NCBI RefSeq assembly: GCF_014193655.1
Contig: NZ_JACHZQ010000009.1
Coordinates: forward strand, 186,001 to 250,000
Direction of reading: 5' to 3'
Source of the DNA: Rhizobium sp. BK313
GTDB lineage: Bacteria > Pseudomonadota > Alphaproteobacteria > Rhizobiales > Rhizobiaceae
DNA: 64,000 bases
In this document: one piece after another, positions 17,785 to 26,435 of the stretch
How the letters are laid out: every line of letters begins with the position of its first letter
Numbering within the stretch: the stretch's first letter is position 1
Translations under genes and position numbers: made by a program
Notes under the pieces: generated by a model
Told to the model about the DNA's origin: nothing
The model's database searches: none
The model's input: the letters and a program-made list of their open reading frames with translations, nothing else

Positions 17785-18129
17785 AGCTAACTCCATGCAA
17801 CGCTGGGCGTTGCCGTCCGCAGCCTGGCGACCGTGCGGCCCTTGCATGATGGGCAATTGCCCAGCACCCGCCGGCGAATGGACGAGTCCAGATGCGTCAT
17901 TTCTGTCCGTCACGATCCGACAGGTGGAATAAAGCTGGCCACTGCCGTGTAAGGAAACTTAACCACAGCTTCGGCGCAGGTCCTGGCGATGTGTCGGAAC
18001 GCCCACCCTCAACCGCGGGATCGCACAGCACCTCTGGCCCGGTCACCGGGACTACCATCATGCCCAGGTTGACACTCATTCCGTTCCATCTGCGCTTTCG
18101 CTGTTCCACGGCCTCTGGTGCTCTCTTCA
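17785..18129. other. Intergenic region upstream of the LysR gene
   Basis: No gene is supported. The in-frame extension of the LysR frame lacks conserved sequence. One perfect palindrome (17850-17863) is noted separately. The remainder is the 3' flank of the SDR gene. Confidence 0.5.
17850..17863. promoter_or_regulatory. Perfect 14-bp palindrome upstream of LysR gene
   Basis: TGGGCAATTGCCCA is fully self-complementary and lies 66 bp upstream of the chosen LysR start. It could be an operator for this regulator. It does not have the usual LysR T-N11-A spacing, so the assignment is weak. Confidence 0.3.
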
Positions 18130-18900
18130 TCAGATTGACGTCACTTCGCCGCCATCCATGCGCAGTTGTGCGCCGGTCAGCCACCGCGCCGGCGGCGAGA
18201 CGAGAAAAGCCATAAGCTCTGCTATCTCCTCCGGCTCGCCATACCTCGCAATGCCGGAATCCTGCAGGAATCGCCGGCCGGCATCTTCGACGCTCACATT
18301 GTGGATCGGTGCCCAGTGCTCGAGGTACGATTTCCGGCGACCCGTCATCACTGGGCCGGGCAGCACGCTGTTGACCTGCACTCCATCCCGAAGGCCCCGA
18401 TCGGCAAAAGCCTTGGCCAACGCCACGATCGCAGCATTTATCGTCCCGACCGCGGCATAACCCGCCTTCGGAAACAAAGCCGAATTGCCGGAAGTAAGAA
18501 CGACAGCACCTTTGCTTGCCTTCAAAGCCTCCCAACAGCGGATCGTCAACCGGCGCGCACCGTGCAGCTTCAAAGCCATGCCGGCTTCCCACTGCTCGTC
18601 CGTCATCTCGAAGAGGTCCACCTGCGGCACCGCGCCCGCAATGTTCAACAGGGCATCAATCCGGCCGAACTTACCCATTGCCTCCACTGCTATCTCGTCT
18701 GCTACCGCCGGCACGCTAAGATCGGCGTCGAGTACCAGCGGCTTTGCCCCAGCGCTGGTCACCTCGTCCGCCGTCTCCACCAGATTGCTCCGGTTGCGCG
18801 CTACAAGGACAATATTCTCGAAGTTCCGCGCCAACCGCACAGCAGTCGCCTTGCCGATACCCTGGCTTGCGCCCGTCACAATCGCTACGTTGCCTGTCAT
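18130..18900 (-). CDS. SDR-family protein lacking the Tyr-x3-Lys catalytic pair
   Basis: A 256-residue Rossmann protein with the cofactor motif TGASQGIG at residues 9-16, the NIAG segment and PGPVMTGRR. At the catalytic position it reads VGTINAAIVALAKAF where active SDRs have YxxxK followed by this helix, so both Tyr and Lys are missing. It is a close paralogue of the protein at 32025-32795, which shares the same change. It may bind NAD(P) without classical dehydrogenase chemistry. It lies downstream of an alpha/beta hydrolase gene on the same strand, with a hairpin between them. Confidence 0.85.
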   Translation of the reverse strand: MTGNVAIVTGASQGIGKATAVRLARNFENIVLVARNRSNLVETADEVTSAGAKPLVLDADLSVPAVADEIAVEAMGKFGRIDALLNIAGAVPQVDLFEMTDEQWEAGMALKLHGARRLTIRCWEALKASKGAVVLTSGNSALFPKAGYAAVGTINAAIVALAKAFADRGLRDGVQVNSVLPGPVMTGRRKSYLEHWAPIHNVSVEDAGRRFLQDSGIARYGEPEEIAELMAFLVSPPARWLTGAQLRMDGGEVTSI

Positions 18901-18928
18901 GATTTCCTCCTGTTGGTCAGTCGTTGGC

Positions 18929-18950
18929 GGGGCTCAATTGCCTGAGCCCC
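18929..18950 (-). terminator. Hairpin between hydrolase and SDR genes
   Basis: GGGGCTCA and TGAGCCCC form an 8-bp perfect stem with a 6-nt loop between the hydrolase stop and the SDR start. No T-run follows, so a processing or stability element, or partial attenuation, is more likely than full termination. Confidence 0.45.
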
Positions 18951-18962
18951 AATTTCCGGAAC

Positions 18963-19823
18963 TCACTTGACGCCTACGAAGACATCCTTGATTGCGGCTG
19001 CGATTTCTTCGCAGTGCGTCTCAAGGGCGAAGTGGCCCGTGTCGAAGAACCGAATGTCCGCGTTCGGGATATCCCGCTTGAACGCTTCGGCACCCGGCGG
19101 AAGGAAGAACGGATCGTTCTTGCCCCAAACGGCCAGGAACCGCGGTTGGTGGTTTCGGAAATACGCCTGGAACTCCGGATAAAGAGCGACGTTGCTCTTG
19201 TAGTCGCCAAAGAGGTCGAGTTGAGCGTCGGTCGCCCCTTCGCGGGCGAGATAGTAGTTATCGAGCGAATAGCCGTCCGGCGAAACCAGCGTCGTATCCG
19301 TCACACCATGAGTATATTGCCACACTGTGGTTTCCGGCTTGAGGAATGCCATCAATGCATCGCGATTGGCAGGGGACGGATCGCTCCAGTACGCCCTGAT
19401 CGGGTTCCAACCTTCGCTCAACCCTTCCTCATAGGCATTGCCGTTCTGCGAAATGATGCCGGTGATCCGATCCGGGTGCCAGGTCGCAAGCCTGAAGCCC
19501 GTCGGCGCGCCGTAGTCGAACACGTAAATCGCAAACCGCTTCAGCCCGACGACTTCCGTAAAGCGGTCAATCACCTTGGCGATGTTGTCGAAGGAGTAGG
19601 AGAACTCCGTGTGTGACGGCAGATCGGTCTGACCGAAGCCCGGCAGATCGGGCGCCACCAGATGAAAATCTGCCGCCAGAGCAGGGATCAGGTCGCGAAA
19701 CATGTGACCGGAGCTCGGAAACCCGTGCAGCAGAAGAAGTGTCGGGTTCTTTCGGTCGCCCGCCTCCCTGTAATAGACGCCGAGACCATCCACATCCACT
19801 TTCCGATAGTGCACCTTTGTCAT
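18963..19823 (-). CDS. Alpha/beta hydrolase with Asp nucleophile (epoxide hydrolase/dehalogenase-like)
   Basis: A 286-residue alpha/beta hydrolase. It has the oxyanion HGFPSSGHMFRDL segment, the nucleophile elbow VFDYGAP carrying Asp rather than Ser, DPFFLP near the acid position and the terminal catalytic His in TGHFALETH. Asp-nucleophile members form ester intermediates with epoxides or haloalkanes; the substrate here is unknown. I chose the ATG at 19823 because it matches the N-terminus of the paralogue at 27280. Two repeats of the shared (A/G)TAACC-N19-GGTTA(C/T) dyad lie 17-88 bp upstream. Confidence 0.88.
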   Translation of the reverse strand: MTKVHYRKVDVDGLGVYYREAGDRKNPTLLLLHGFPSSGHMFRDLIPALAADFHLVAPDLPGFGQTDLPSHTEFSYSFDNIAKVIDRFTEVVGLKRFAIYVFDYGAPTGFRLATWHPDRITGIISQNGNAYEEGLSEGWNPIRAYWSDPSPANRDALMAFLKPETTVWQYTHGVTDTTLVSPDGYSLDNYYLAREGATDAQLDLFGDYKSNVALYPEFQAYFRNHQPRFLAVWGKNDPFFLPPGAEAFKRDIPNADIRFFDTGHFALETHCEEIAAAIKDVFVGVK

Positions 19824-19839
19824 GGGATCATCCTTTCCT

Positions 19840-19911
19840 GTAACCTCTTTGTAAGCATCGAAAGGGTTACATGATATTGAGTAACCCGTCAAGCGCCATT
19901 AAGAAGGTTAT
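19840..19911. promoter_or_regulatory. Tandem pair of GTAACC-N19-GGTTA(C/T) dyads
   Basis: GTAACC (19840-19845) faces GGTTAC (19865-19870) and GTAACC (19881-19886) faces GGTTAT (19906-19911), each with exactly 19 nt between. The centres are 41 bp apart. The pair ends 17 bp before the hydrolase start, overlapping its likely promoter. The same architecture recurs at 21881-21954, 25648-25678 and 27222-27252. Confidence 0.7.
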
Positions 19912-20099
19912 ATTAAGAAACCGTCCGCCAGCGCCGCGCAACATCGCAGACCGCCGCCGTGAAATCTGTTTCGATCTCGGAACTCTAAGTTCCTTGTTTG
20001 GAAATCGATGTTGCCGTTTTTGAACCGCAGCATTGTGCGCCATGTTGTAGTCTGTTGCATGCAGATCAACTCAATCGTCGATGATAGCGAGGTAGAGCG

Positions 20100-21845
20100 A
20101 TGGCTCGTCTTCTCTCTGTGAACGTGGGTGTCCCCAAGGATATTGTTGTGAACGGCGCCGTGGTTCGAACGGCTATATGGAAGGAACCCGTGAAAGGCCG
20201 CGTCATGGCGAGGCGGATGAACCTTGACGGGGATGGGCAGGCCGATCTCATCGGGCACGGTGGCGAACAGCGCGCCGTCCTGGTCTATCAGTCTGCATCC
20301 TATCTATACTGGGAGCGCTTTCTCGGGCGCGCACCGATGCCGATGGGTCAATTCGGCGAAAACCTGACTGTCGAAGGCATGCCGGATAACGAAGTCTGTA
20401 TCGGCGACCGTTACAGAATCGGGCGCGCCGTTTTCGAGGTTTCGCAGCCTCGGGTAACTTGTCACAAGCTTGCATTGCGGTTGGATCAACGCGACATGCC
20501 GTCATTGGTTGTGCGACACAGCCGACCCGGCTTCTATATGCGGGTGATCGAAGAAGGGGATGTCGGTGCGGGCGACGAGATCGAGAAGCTGGCATCAGGC
20601 CTGCACTCCATGAGTGTCGCTGCCATCGATATCCTTCTCTACGGCTCCCGCCATCCTGCCGATGAACTGCGCAAGGCGCTCGATATTCCGGCACTCAGCA
20701 TGGGTTGGCGATCATCCTTCCAGGCATTGCTGGAGGCACAAGATAAGGGCAGCCTGAGCAATGCCGGCCTGACGTCGAACAATCTTGCGGCACCTGCTTG
20801 GTCCGGCTTTCGGCCGCTTCGGGTCATCGCGACCAAGAAAGAGAGCGCCGACGTTCGCACGATAGAACTGGCCTCGCCGGATGCCTCGCCCCTCCCTGCA
20901 CCTGCGCCGGGGCAATATCTTGTCCTGCGCATACCTACTGGCCGAAATGCCTCGCCGATCATCCGATGCTATTCGCTGTCCGGAAATCCGGATGCCGGCA
21001 CTTACCGGATCAGCGCAAAACGCGAACTCAATGGATTGGGCAGTGCCTACCTGCATGACCAACTGTCCGCGGGCGACATGCTGGAGGTCAGTTCCCCAAG
21101 GGGATCCTTTACATTGTCCGCGAATGTTGCCACTCCGCTGGTGCTCATCAGCGCCGGAATCGGCGCAACGCCAGTTCTGGCAATGCTCTATTCGGTGCTG
21201 AAAGGACCGCAGGGAAAGACACCGATCTGGTGGATCCACGGTGCTCGGGATGGCCTCCACCATTCATTCGCATCGGAGACGCGGGCGCTTCTGGATGCGG
21301 AGCCCGCCGTCCGCCGATGCATCGTCTACAGCCGGCCGCGTTCTGACGACGAAATTGGCCGTGATTTCGACGAGGTCGGACATGTCGACCTCAAGCTTCT
21401 CGAGAAGCTCAATGTGCTAAAAAACGCGAACTTCTATCTCTGCGGCCCGGTCGGGTTTCTGGCCTCGCTGCGCGAAGAACTTCGCGATTGGGGAGTAGCG
21501 GATCAGCTCATTCACATTGAGACATTCGGAACCGCATTGCAGAGCGGTCCGACGACAAGCCCCCACCCGCCATCCGATCAGCCAGATTCAGGCCCGTCCA
21601 TTACGTTCGTGAACAGTAATCTGACGGTCCGATGGGATGACAGGTACGGCTCCTTGCTCGAATTGGCAGAACAATGCTCGGTGCCGGTTTCCTGGTCATG
21701 CCGCTCAGGGGTCTGCCATCGTTGTGAGACCGCCGTGATTGGTGGAAACATCCAATATGCTCCAGAGCCTATCGATCCACCGAGCCGGGATGCAGCGCTG
21801 ATCTGTTGTGCAAGGCCGCTTGGCGACGTTCAACTTGATCTTTGA
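20100..21845 (+). CDS. MOSC - flavin reductase - 2Fe-2S ferredoxin fusion oxidoreductase
   Basis: A 581-residue protein. Residues 1-215 are a YiiM-like MOSC and 3-alpha region (the Cys in QPRVTCHKLALR is the usual molybdenum-cofactor ligand position). Residues 240-490 are an FAD/NAD reductase (PGQYLVLR, RCYSLSGNP, ISAGIGATPVLAM). Residues 495-581 are a plant-type ferredoxin with CRSGVCHRC and a distal Cys near residue 568. Electrons can flow from NAD(P)H through flavin and iron-sulphur to a cofactor or partner on the MOSC domain. It is transcribed divergently from the hydrolase operon; no TAACC dyad lies directly before its own start. Confidence 0.92.
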   Translation: MARLLSVNVGVPKDIVVNGAVVRTAIWKEPVKGRVMARRMNLDGDGQADLIGHGGEQRAVLVYQSASYLYWERFLGRAPMPMGQFGENLTVEGMPDNEVCIGDRYRIGRAVFEVSQPRVTCHKLALRLDQRDMPSLVVRHSRPGFYMRVIEEGDVGAGDEIEKLASGLHSMSVAAIDILLYGSRHPADELRKALDIPALSMGWRSSFQALLEAQDKGSLSNAGLTSNNLAAPAWSGFRPLRVIATKKESADVRTIELASPDASPLPAPAPGQYLVLRIPTGRNASPIIRCYSLSGNPDAGTYRISAKRELNGLGSAYLHDQLSAGDMLEVSSPRGSFTLSANVATPLVLISAGIGATPVLAMLYSVLKGPQGKTPIWWIHGARDGLHHSFASETRALLDAEPAVRRCIVYSRPRSDDEIGRDFDEVGHVDLKLLEKLNVLKNANFYLCGPVGFLASLREELRDWGVADQLIHIETFGTALQSGPTTSPHPPSDQPDSGPSITFVNSNLTVRWDDRYGSLLELAEQCSVPVSWSCRSGVCHRCETAVIGGNIQYAPEPIDPPSRDAALICCARPLGDVQLDL

Positions 21846-21880
21846 CATCGACTTGAATCCGTGGACGGCGAATGTCGAGA

Positions 21881-21954
21881 GAAACCTCTCTACCCCATCT
21901 TGACCGGTTACAACGTTTGTGAAATAACCTCTCTAAAGTCACTTAACAGGTTAC
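21881..21954. promoter_or_regulatory. Tandem pair of (A/G)TAACC-N19-GGTTAC dyads
   Basis: GAAACC (21881-21886) faces GGTTAC (21906-21911) and ATAACC (21924-21929) faces GGTTAC (21949-21954), both with 19-nt spacers and centres 43 bp apart. The pair ends 18 bp before the flavin reductase start. GAAACC is the only half-site that departs from the consensus. Confidence 0.68.
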
Positions 21955-21972
21955 GTAGAGAGGAGAAGCGAG

Positions 21973-22623
21973 ATGACCGTGAGCGTTGCGAATTTGAGCG
22001 GTGAGAAGATGCCTATCGGGAGTGTTCTTCCGATGGGATCGGCCGGCGACAATGAGCTGCGGAGAACTGAAGTCAGCGGCGCTCGGCGCAAGGAGACTGC
22101 GGTGGAATTCTGGATTCCCGGTTCGCTCGATGATGAGAAGGATGCTGAACCGGCCGCCTACAAGAATGCGATGCGCCTTTTAGGGGGCGGTGTCGTGGTC
22201 GTCACCCTCGGTGATGGCGCGGAAAGGGCCGGCTTTACGGCGACGTCCGTTGTCTCCTTGTCGGCAGAGCCGCCGCGTCTGATGTTCGGGATTAGCCAGG
22301 CTTCCTCGTCCTGGCAGGCCTTGCAGAAATACAAGACGTTCGCAGTCAATGTGCTTCGTGAGGAAGACATCGGCCTCGCCGACCGCTTCGCAGGGCGCGG
22401 TGGTGTCAAAGGCTCCGCTCGCTATGAGGGAGAGCAATGGGCTAGCCGTAAAACCGGTGCCCCGACGCTCGCGCGGGCAATCGCTGGATTCGATTGCGAA
22501 GTCGAAGAAATCCTGCTTCGCCATGACCACGCGATTGTGATTGGCCGGGTCAAGGACACGTGGCAAGGCCAAGCGGGGCGGCCCCTGCTCTACTGGGAAG
22601 GCGCCTACCAGTCGCTGCGATAA
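21973..22623 (+). CDS. Flavin reductase (FMN-binding split-barrel)
   Basis: A 216-residue protein. A variable N-terminal 55 residues precede the flavin reductase domain, with AGFTATSVVSLSAEPPRLMF, ALQKYKTFAVNVL and a terminal RPLLYWEGAYQSL. Such proteins supply reduced FMN to two-component monooxygenases. The shared operator with the LLM monooxygenase unit at 27280-29554 suggests that they are partners though 6 kb apart. A GGAG-type ribosome site precedes the start and a strong terminator follows at 22707. Confidence 0.9.
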   Translation: MTVSVANLSGEKMPIGSVLPMGSAGDNELRRTEVSGARRKETAVEFWIPGSLDDEKDAEPAAYKNAMRLLGGGVVVVTLGDGAERAGFTATSVVSLSAEPPRLMFGISQASSSWQALQKYKTFAVNVLREEDIGLADRFAGRGGVKGSARYEGEQWASRKTGAPTLARAIAGFDCEVEEILLRHDHAIVIGRVKDTWQGQAGRPLLYWEGAYQSLR

Positions 22624-22973
22624 AAGACGCCGCAGCGCTCGGCCGGCAGTGTCAAAGATCGATATCTGAGCTGACGAGCCAGTCGAGTGATTTGGCTGCG
22701 GCTGCGGCGGGAGAGCGTTTTCACCCCATCCACGCTCTCCCGCTTCTTATTTGCTGGAGTGTTCGCTACTTGGGGTGAACCATATCGCCATGAGGCCGAC
22801 ACGCTGGCCGGAAGCGCCACCATCTGTCGCCTACACCCGATGGGTGCTTTGCGCAGGCCTGCCGGCATCCGAAAAATTTTTCTGCCCTCGCACCGATGAT
22901 TTCCGCCCGCCCGCGCTGTCCTAATCAATGGGCGCGCATGGATGGTCCAGCGGCCCAGATAGCGAGGTGGTCT
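22624..22973. other. Intergenic stretch after the flavin reductase
   Basis: Contains the terminator at 22707-22754 and then about 220 nt without supported coding sequence. It should include the promoter for the SDR-sigma factor pair. No TAACC dyad is present. Confidence 0.5.
22707..22754 (+). terminator. Intrinsic terminator of the flavin reductase gene
   Basis: GCGGGAGAGCG (22707-22717) pairs perfectly with CGCTCTCCCGC (22733-22743) across a 15-nt loop and is followed by a T-rich TTCTTATTT segment. Confidence 0.7.
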
Positions 22974-23720
22974 ATGAAATCGTTACAAGGTCAAAATGTT
23001 GTCGTCGTGGGAGGAAGCCGAGGCGTCGGGCGTGCAATCGTAGAAGCCGCCCTGAATGAGGGAGCCACGGTGCTGGCCGTCGCGCGCGGGCAACAGAGTC
23101 TGGCGCAATTTGCCCAGGACATTCCGGGCCTGAAGACGCTTGCGGTCGATGCGACTGTAGACTCCGCCCCCGATAAGGTCTTCGCAGCGCTGGAACCGGA
23201 CATCATGGTGATCTGCGCAGGCGCCCTCCCTCCCGCAGCACCCGTGCATCAACTGAGCTGGGAGGCGTTCTCCTCAAACTGGGAAACAGACGTCAAGGCG
23301 TCGTTCTTGTTTTGCAGAGCCGCGCTGCGGGGTCCGCTCAAGCCGGGGACCCGGATTGTTCTGATTTCCAGTGGTGCGGCTTTGAGCGGAGGGCCGCCGT
23401 TTTGCGGCGGCTATGCCGGCGCAAAACGCATGCAGATGTTCTTGGCCGGCTACAGTCAGAAGGAATCGGATCGGCTTGGACTGGGCTTACATTTCATGGA
23501 TCTGGCGCCTATGCGCATCATGCCCGATACCGGCGTGGGCAAGGCCGGCGTCGATGGCTTTGCGGCCTATTCGGGCATCCAGCCCGCGGACTTCATCGCG
23601 GGTATGACCGACATGCAAACGCCGGCCGATGTCGGAAGGGCAGTTGTCGCGCTCGCAATAGGTAAATCGCGAGTCGGTTCCTTCGCGGTGAGCGGGAGCG
23701 GGCTTGCGCCGGCCGTCTGA
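22974..23720 (+). CDS. SDR-family oxidoreductase
   Basis: A 248-residue classical SDR. The cofactor motif GGSRGVGRA is at about residues 12-20, the Ser in LISSGAALSG and the catalytic YAGAK are intact, unlike the two other SDRs in the island. I chose the ATG at 22974, which follows a GAGGTGG ribosome site; a longer frame from 22896 lacks conserved residues. It lies 42 nt upstream of the sigma factor gene on the same strand, suggesting an operon. Substrate unknown. Confidence 0.88.
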   Translation: MKSLQGQNVVVVGGSRGVGRAIVEAALNEGATVLAVARGQQSLAQFAQDIPGLKTLAVDATVDSAPDKVFAALEPDIMVICAGALPPAAPVHQLSWEAFSSNWETDVKASFLFCRAALRGPLKPGTRIVLISSGAALSGGPPFCGGYAGAKRMQMFLAGYSQKESDRLGLGLHFMDLAPMRIMPDTGVGKAGVDGFAAYSGIQPADFIAGMTDMQTPADVGRAVVALAIGKSRVGSFAVSGSGLAPAV

Positions 23721-23762
23721 GGCGCGCGTAATGGAAACCGGACTCAGAACGAGGAAATCCGC

Positions 23763-24797
23763 ATGACAGACGCTCAGGCACCTCTCGAGCCAGCACGCCA
23801 GCAAGGCCAGCCGATCCTTGATCGGCTGGCCTTCGAGCAATTCACGGCGACCCATCGCCGGGAGCTCAAGCTCCACTGTTATCGCATGATGGGCTCGCTC
23901 CACGAGGCAGACGACCTCGTCCAGGATACATTTCTTCGCGCTTGGCGTGCGAGGTCGGAGTTCGATGGGCGGGGTTCGGTTCGCGGTTGGCTCTACACGA
24001 TCGCGACCAACGGTTGCCTCAACGCCCTCAAGGCGAGGTCGAGGGCGGATCGCATTCTCCAGCAGCCCGGACAACCGCCCTCCCACGGGCATGCAACAGG
24101 CGGACCCGTCGCCGAGGTCGCCTGGCTGGAGCCTTACCCAGACGCGGAGCTTCCAGATCTCGTTGATGGCGACCCTGGTCCGGAAGCACGGTATGAAACC
24201 CGCGAAGCGGTACAGCTCGCCTTCGTTGCTGCGATTCAGGTTCTACCGCCCAGGCAGCGGGCCTCCCTGCTGCTTTCCGACGTCTTGGGGTGGTCGGCTG
24301 TCGAGACGGCACATTTGCTGGGCGGCTCGACCGCGTCGATCAACAGCGCGTTACAGCGGGCCCGCGCAACCCTAGCGGCGCGATATCCTCAGGGACGTCC
24401 CATGCGTCGGTCGCAGCCGAATCCCGAAGAAGGCCTGCTGCTCGAACGCTACATGCAGGCCTGGGAGGCCGCCAATCTCGACGGCTTCATCGAACTCCTG
24501 CGTAAGGACGCCACCTATCACATGCCGCCCTGGCGGGAATGGTACCAAGGACGCGAGGCGATCCGTGGTTTCTTCGATACCGTCTGGGCCAATTTTGGCG
24601 GCTTTCGCACGGTGGCAATCGGGGCCAACGCCCAGCCAGCGGTCGCAGTCTATGCCCGCAGCCACCACGACGCTACGTGGCGAGCCCATTCTCTGCACGT
24701 AATCGAGCCTGCCGAGGACGGAATCGCTTCTCTGACGGTTTATGTGGGGCCACTTGGCCCCCAATTGTTTCCAGCCTTCGGCCTGCCGCCAGCCTAG
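23763..24797 (+). CDS. ECF-like RNA polymerase sigma factor with SnoaL-like tail
   Basis: A 344-residue protein. Sigma region 2 occupies about residues 25-95 (YRMMGSLHEADDLVQDTFLR), region 4 about 145-205 (LPPRQRASLLLSDVLGWS, then NSALQRAR). A SnoaL/NTF2-like domain fills residues 215-340 (LLERYMQAWEAANLDGF, AIRGFFDTVW). Such fused tails replace a separate anti-sigma factor and modulate activity. It lies in the same direction just after an SDR gene. Target promoters cannot be deduced here. Confidence 0.9.
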   Translation: MTDAQAPLEPARQQGQPILDRLAFEQFTATHRRELKLHCYRMMGSLHEADDLVQDTFLRAWRARSEFDGRGSVRGWLYTIATNGCLNALKARSRADRILQQPGQPPSHGHATGGPVAEVAWLEPYPDAELPDLVDGDPGPEARYETREAVQLAFVAAIQVLPPRQRASLLLSDVLGWSAVETAHLLGGSTASINSALQRARATLAARYPQGRPMRRSQPNPEEGLLLERYMQAWEAANLDGFIELLRKDATYHMPPWREWYQGREAIRGFFDTVWANFGGFRTVAIGANAQPAVAVYARSHHDATWRAHSLHVIEPAEDGIASLTVYVGPLGPQLFPAFGLPPA

Positions 24798-24942
24798 CCA
24801 GGCACCATCGCTGGGAAGGAATGCCCGGGAGAAACTGGGGATCATCGATCTGCGCGAGCAGACCTGCACCTTGAGAATTGACCCGTTCATATTCCGACAT
24901 TCGGCGGCCAGGCATCATTGCGCTTGGCCACCATTTGTCGCG

Positions 24943-25563
24943 TCAGTTCGCACGGGCGCGGTGAGCGGCCTGCTTTGCGCGATTGCCACAAACCGCCATG
25001 CTGCACCACCGCCGCTTCTTGCCGCGCGTACGGTCGATGAAGAGGAGTGTGCAATTGTGACCTTCGCAGGCTTTGATATCCGAGAATTCCTCGGTGCAGA
25101 CAAGCTCCCCCATCGCTTCCGCCACAGGAGACAAAAGGGCATCCGGCGATTTCCACTGGCGCTCCGTGCTCCAGCGTAATCCGGTCGCGCCTTTCTGCTC
25201 TTCCGCGGTCACGATTTGGCGGAATTGTTCGTCCCGCGCCAGCAGACGGTTTAACGGTTCGAGCTGCTCAAGCGCGCTTGTATCAAGAGGCTTTCCTTTG
25301 TGTTCCCTGACGAAACCGCGGAACCATTCGCGCAGCGAACGCGCCTGCGCCGCCAGCGAGTCAAGTTCCCCGGGCATAGCGTTCTTGGCGATAGACTGGA
25401 GTCTCCGCTCCGGAACGAGACCGGCCTCGCCAAGCCATTGGATGAGCCCTTCGCCGTCGTTAAGCCACTCGAAAGGCTCGTCGACCGGCGTCGCCAAGGA
25501 ATTTAGAAAATCAAGACCAGCGGCATCCGCGACGAAGATTGCTGGAGGGTTATGTTCGGTCAT
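24943..25563 (-). CDS. CGNR zinc-finger transcriptional regulator
   Basis: A 206-residue protein with an alpha-helical ABATE-type N-terminal domain and a C-terminal CGNR zinc finger (CEGHNCTLLF, then WCSMAVCGNRAKQAAHR). I chose the ATG at 25563, 7 nt after a GAGGTG ribosome site; a TTG start at 25575 is less likely. It is divergent from the TMEM175 gene, and the shared TAACC-N19-GGTTA dyad lies in between, 85-115 bp upstream of its start. It is thus the leading candidate for the regulator of that dyad set, though nothing proves it. Confidence 0.85.
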   Translation of the reverse strand: MTEHNPPAIFVADAAGLDFLNSLATPVDEPFEWLNDGEGLIQWLGEAGLVPERRLQSIAKNAMPGELDSLAAQARSLREWFRGFVREHKGKPLDTSALEQLEPLNRLLARDEQFRQIVTAEEQKGATGLRWSTERQWKSPDALLSPVAEAMGELVCTEEFSDIKACEGHNCTLLFIDRTRGKKRRWCSMAVCGNRAKQAAHRARAN

Positions 25564-25647
25564 ATCGCACCTCAACTTGCACCTTTTTCATGCTATGATC
25601 GCCCTGCCCATCCTTCAGCGAAGCATCACCCCACCTTAGTTAATGCA

Positions 25648-25678
25648 ATAACCTTTTAAAATCCAGTGGAATGGTTAT
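25648..25678. promoter_or_regulatory. ATAACC-N19-GGTTAT dyad between CGNR and TMEM175 genes
   Basis: ATAACC (25648-25653) and GGTTAT (25673-25678) are exactly inverted with a 19-nt spacer, the same architecture as the dyads at 19840, 21881 and 27222. The location would allow control of both divergent genes, including autoregulation by the CGNR protein. Confidence 0.65.
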
Positions 25679-25762
25679 TATTATTTTGCCGCCGATGCTG
25701 TTTCGCGCCGGCGCTTGTCCTTTTTGCCACATGGGCACTTTTGAATGATACGGAGGAAATTA

Positions 25763-26347
25763 ATGGTAGAGCGAAAACCGACCGTCGAGCGGCTCAGTCT
25801 CTTTTCTGATGGCGTGTTTGCAATCATCATCACCATTCTCGTCCTGGAGCTTCGGCCGCCGCATGAAGCTAGTTTTGCTGCGTTAAGTGAACTCTGGCCG
25901 GAGGGTTTGAGCTATGCGGTCAGTTATTGGTTCCTGGCCGTGGTATGGATCAATCATCATCACCTGCTCCGCTTTGCCGAGATCGCAACTCCGCGGCTTA
26001 TCTGGAGCAATTTCGCGCATCTATTCTCTGTCTCGCTCATCCCTTTCACGACTGCATGGATCGCCGACAGCAAACTCGGCTCCGCGCCGGTGACGCTTTA
26101 CGCCCTAGTTTTCGTTGCCGTGAACGCGACATATCTTGCGCTGTGTTGGGAAGCCGTGGACCGCCCGTCAAATGAGAATTCGTCCGATCGTATCAGGCGG
26201 ATGATGCGGATGCGTTCGCTTGCAACGATCATCCTGTTCCTGATCGCCGCATTGATCGCAGTCTGGTTTCCCGTGCTTGGCTTGGGCATTATTGTTTTTT
26301 GTCTGTTGCTGTACGTTCGACCCGATGTTTCCGAGGTGAGTACCTAA
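25763..26347 (+). CDS. TMEM175-family (DUF1211) membrane protein, putative potassium channel
   Basis: A 194-residue membrane protein with the family hallmark RLSLFSDGVFAIIITILVLE in helix 1 and five further hydrophobic segments. Bacterial TMEM175 proteins form potassium-permeable tetrameric channels. I chose the ATG at 25763, which has a GGAGGA ribosome site 5 nt upstream; an ATG at 25745 lacks one. It is divergent from the CGNR gene, with a shared dyad between. Confidence 0.88.
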   Translation: MVERKPTVERLSLFSDGVFAIIITILVLELRPPHEASFAALSELWPEGLSYAVSYWFLAVVWINHHHLLRFAEIATPRLIWSNFAHLFSVSLIPFTTAWIADSKLGSAPVTLYALVFVAVNATYLALCWEAVDRPSNENSSDRIRRMMRMRSLATIILFLIAALIAVWFPVLGLGIIVFCLLLYVRPDVSEVST

Positions 26348-26435
26348 CAAATTCACGGCTCGAGTAGCCTTATCATGGCGCCGAGGCGCTGGCCCAGAGA
26401 CAGGGTCTTTACTGGAACCGCGTGAGGAACGGCCG

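Noticed and set aside
22896..22973. N-terminal extension of the SDR at 22974
   Set aside because: The extension has no conserved residues; the ATG at 22974 has a GAGGTGG ribosome site and places the Rossmann motif at the normal distance.
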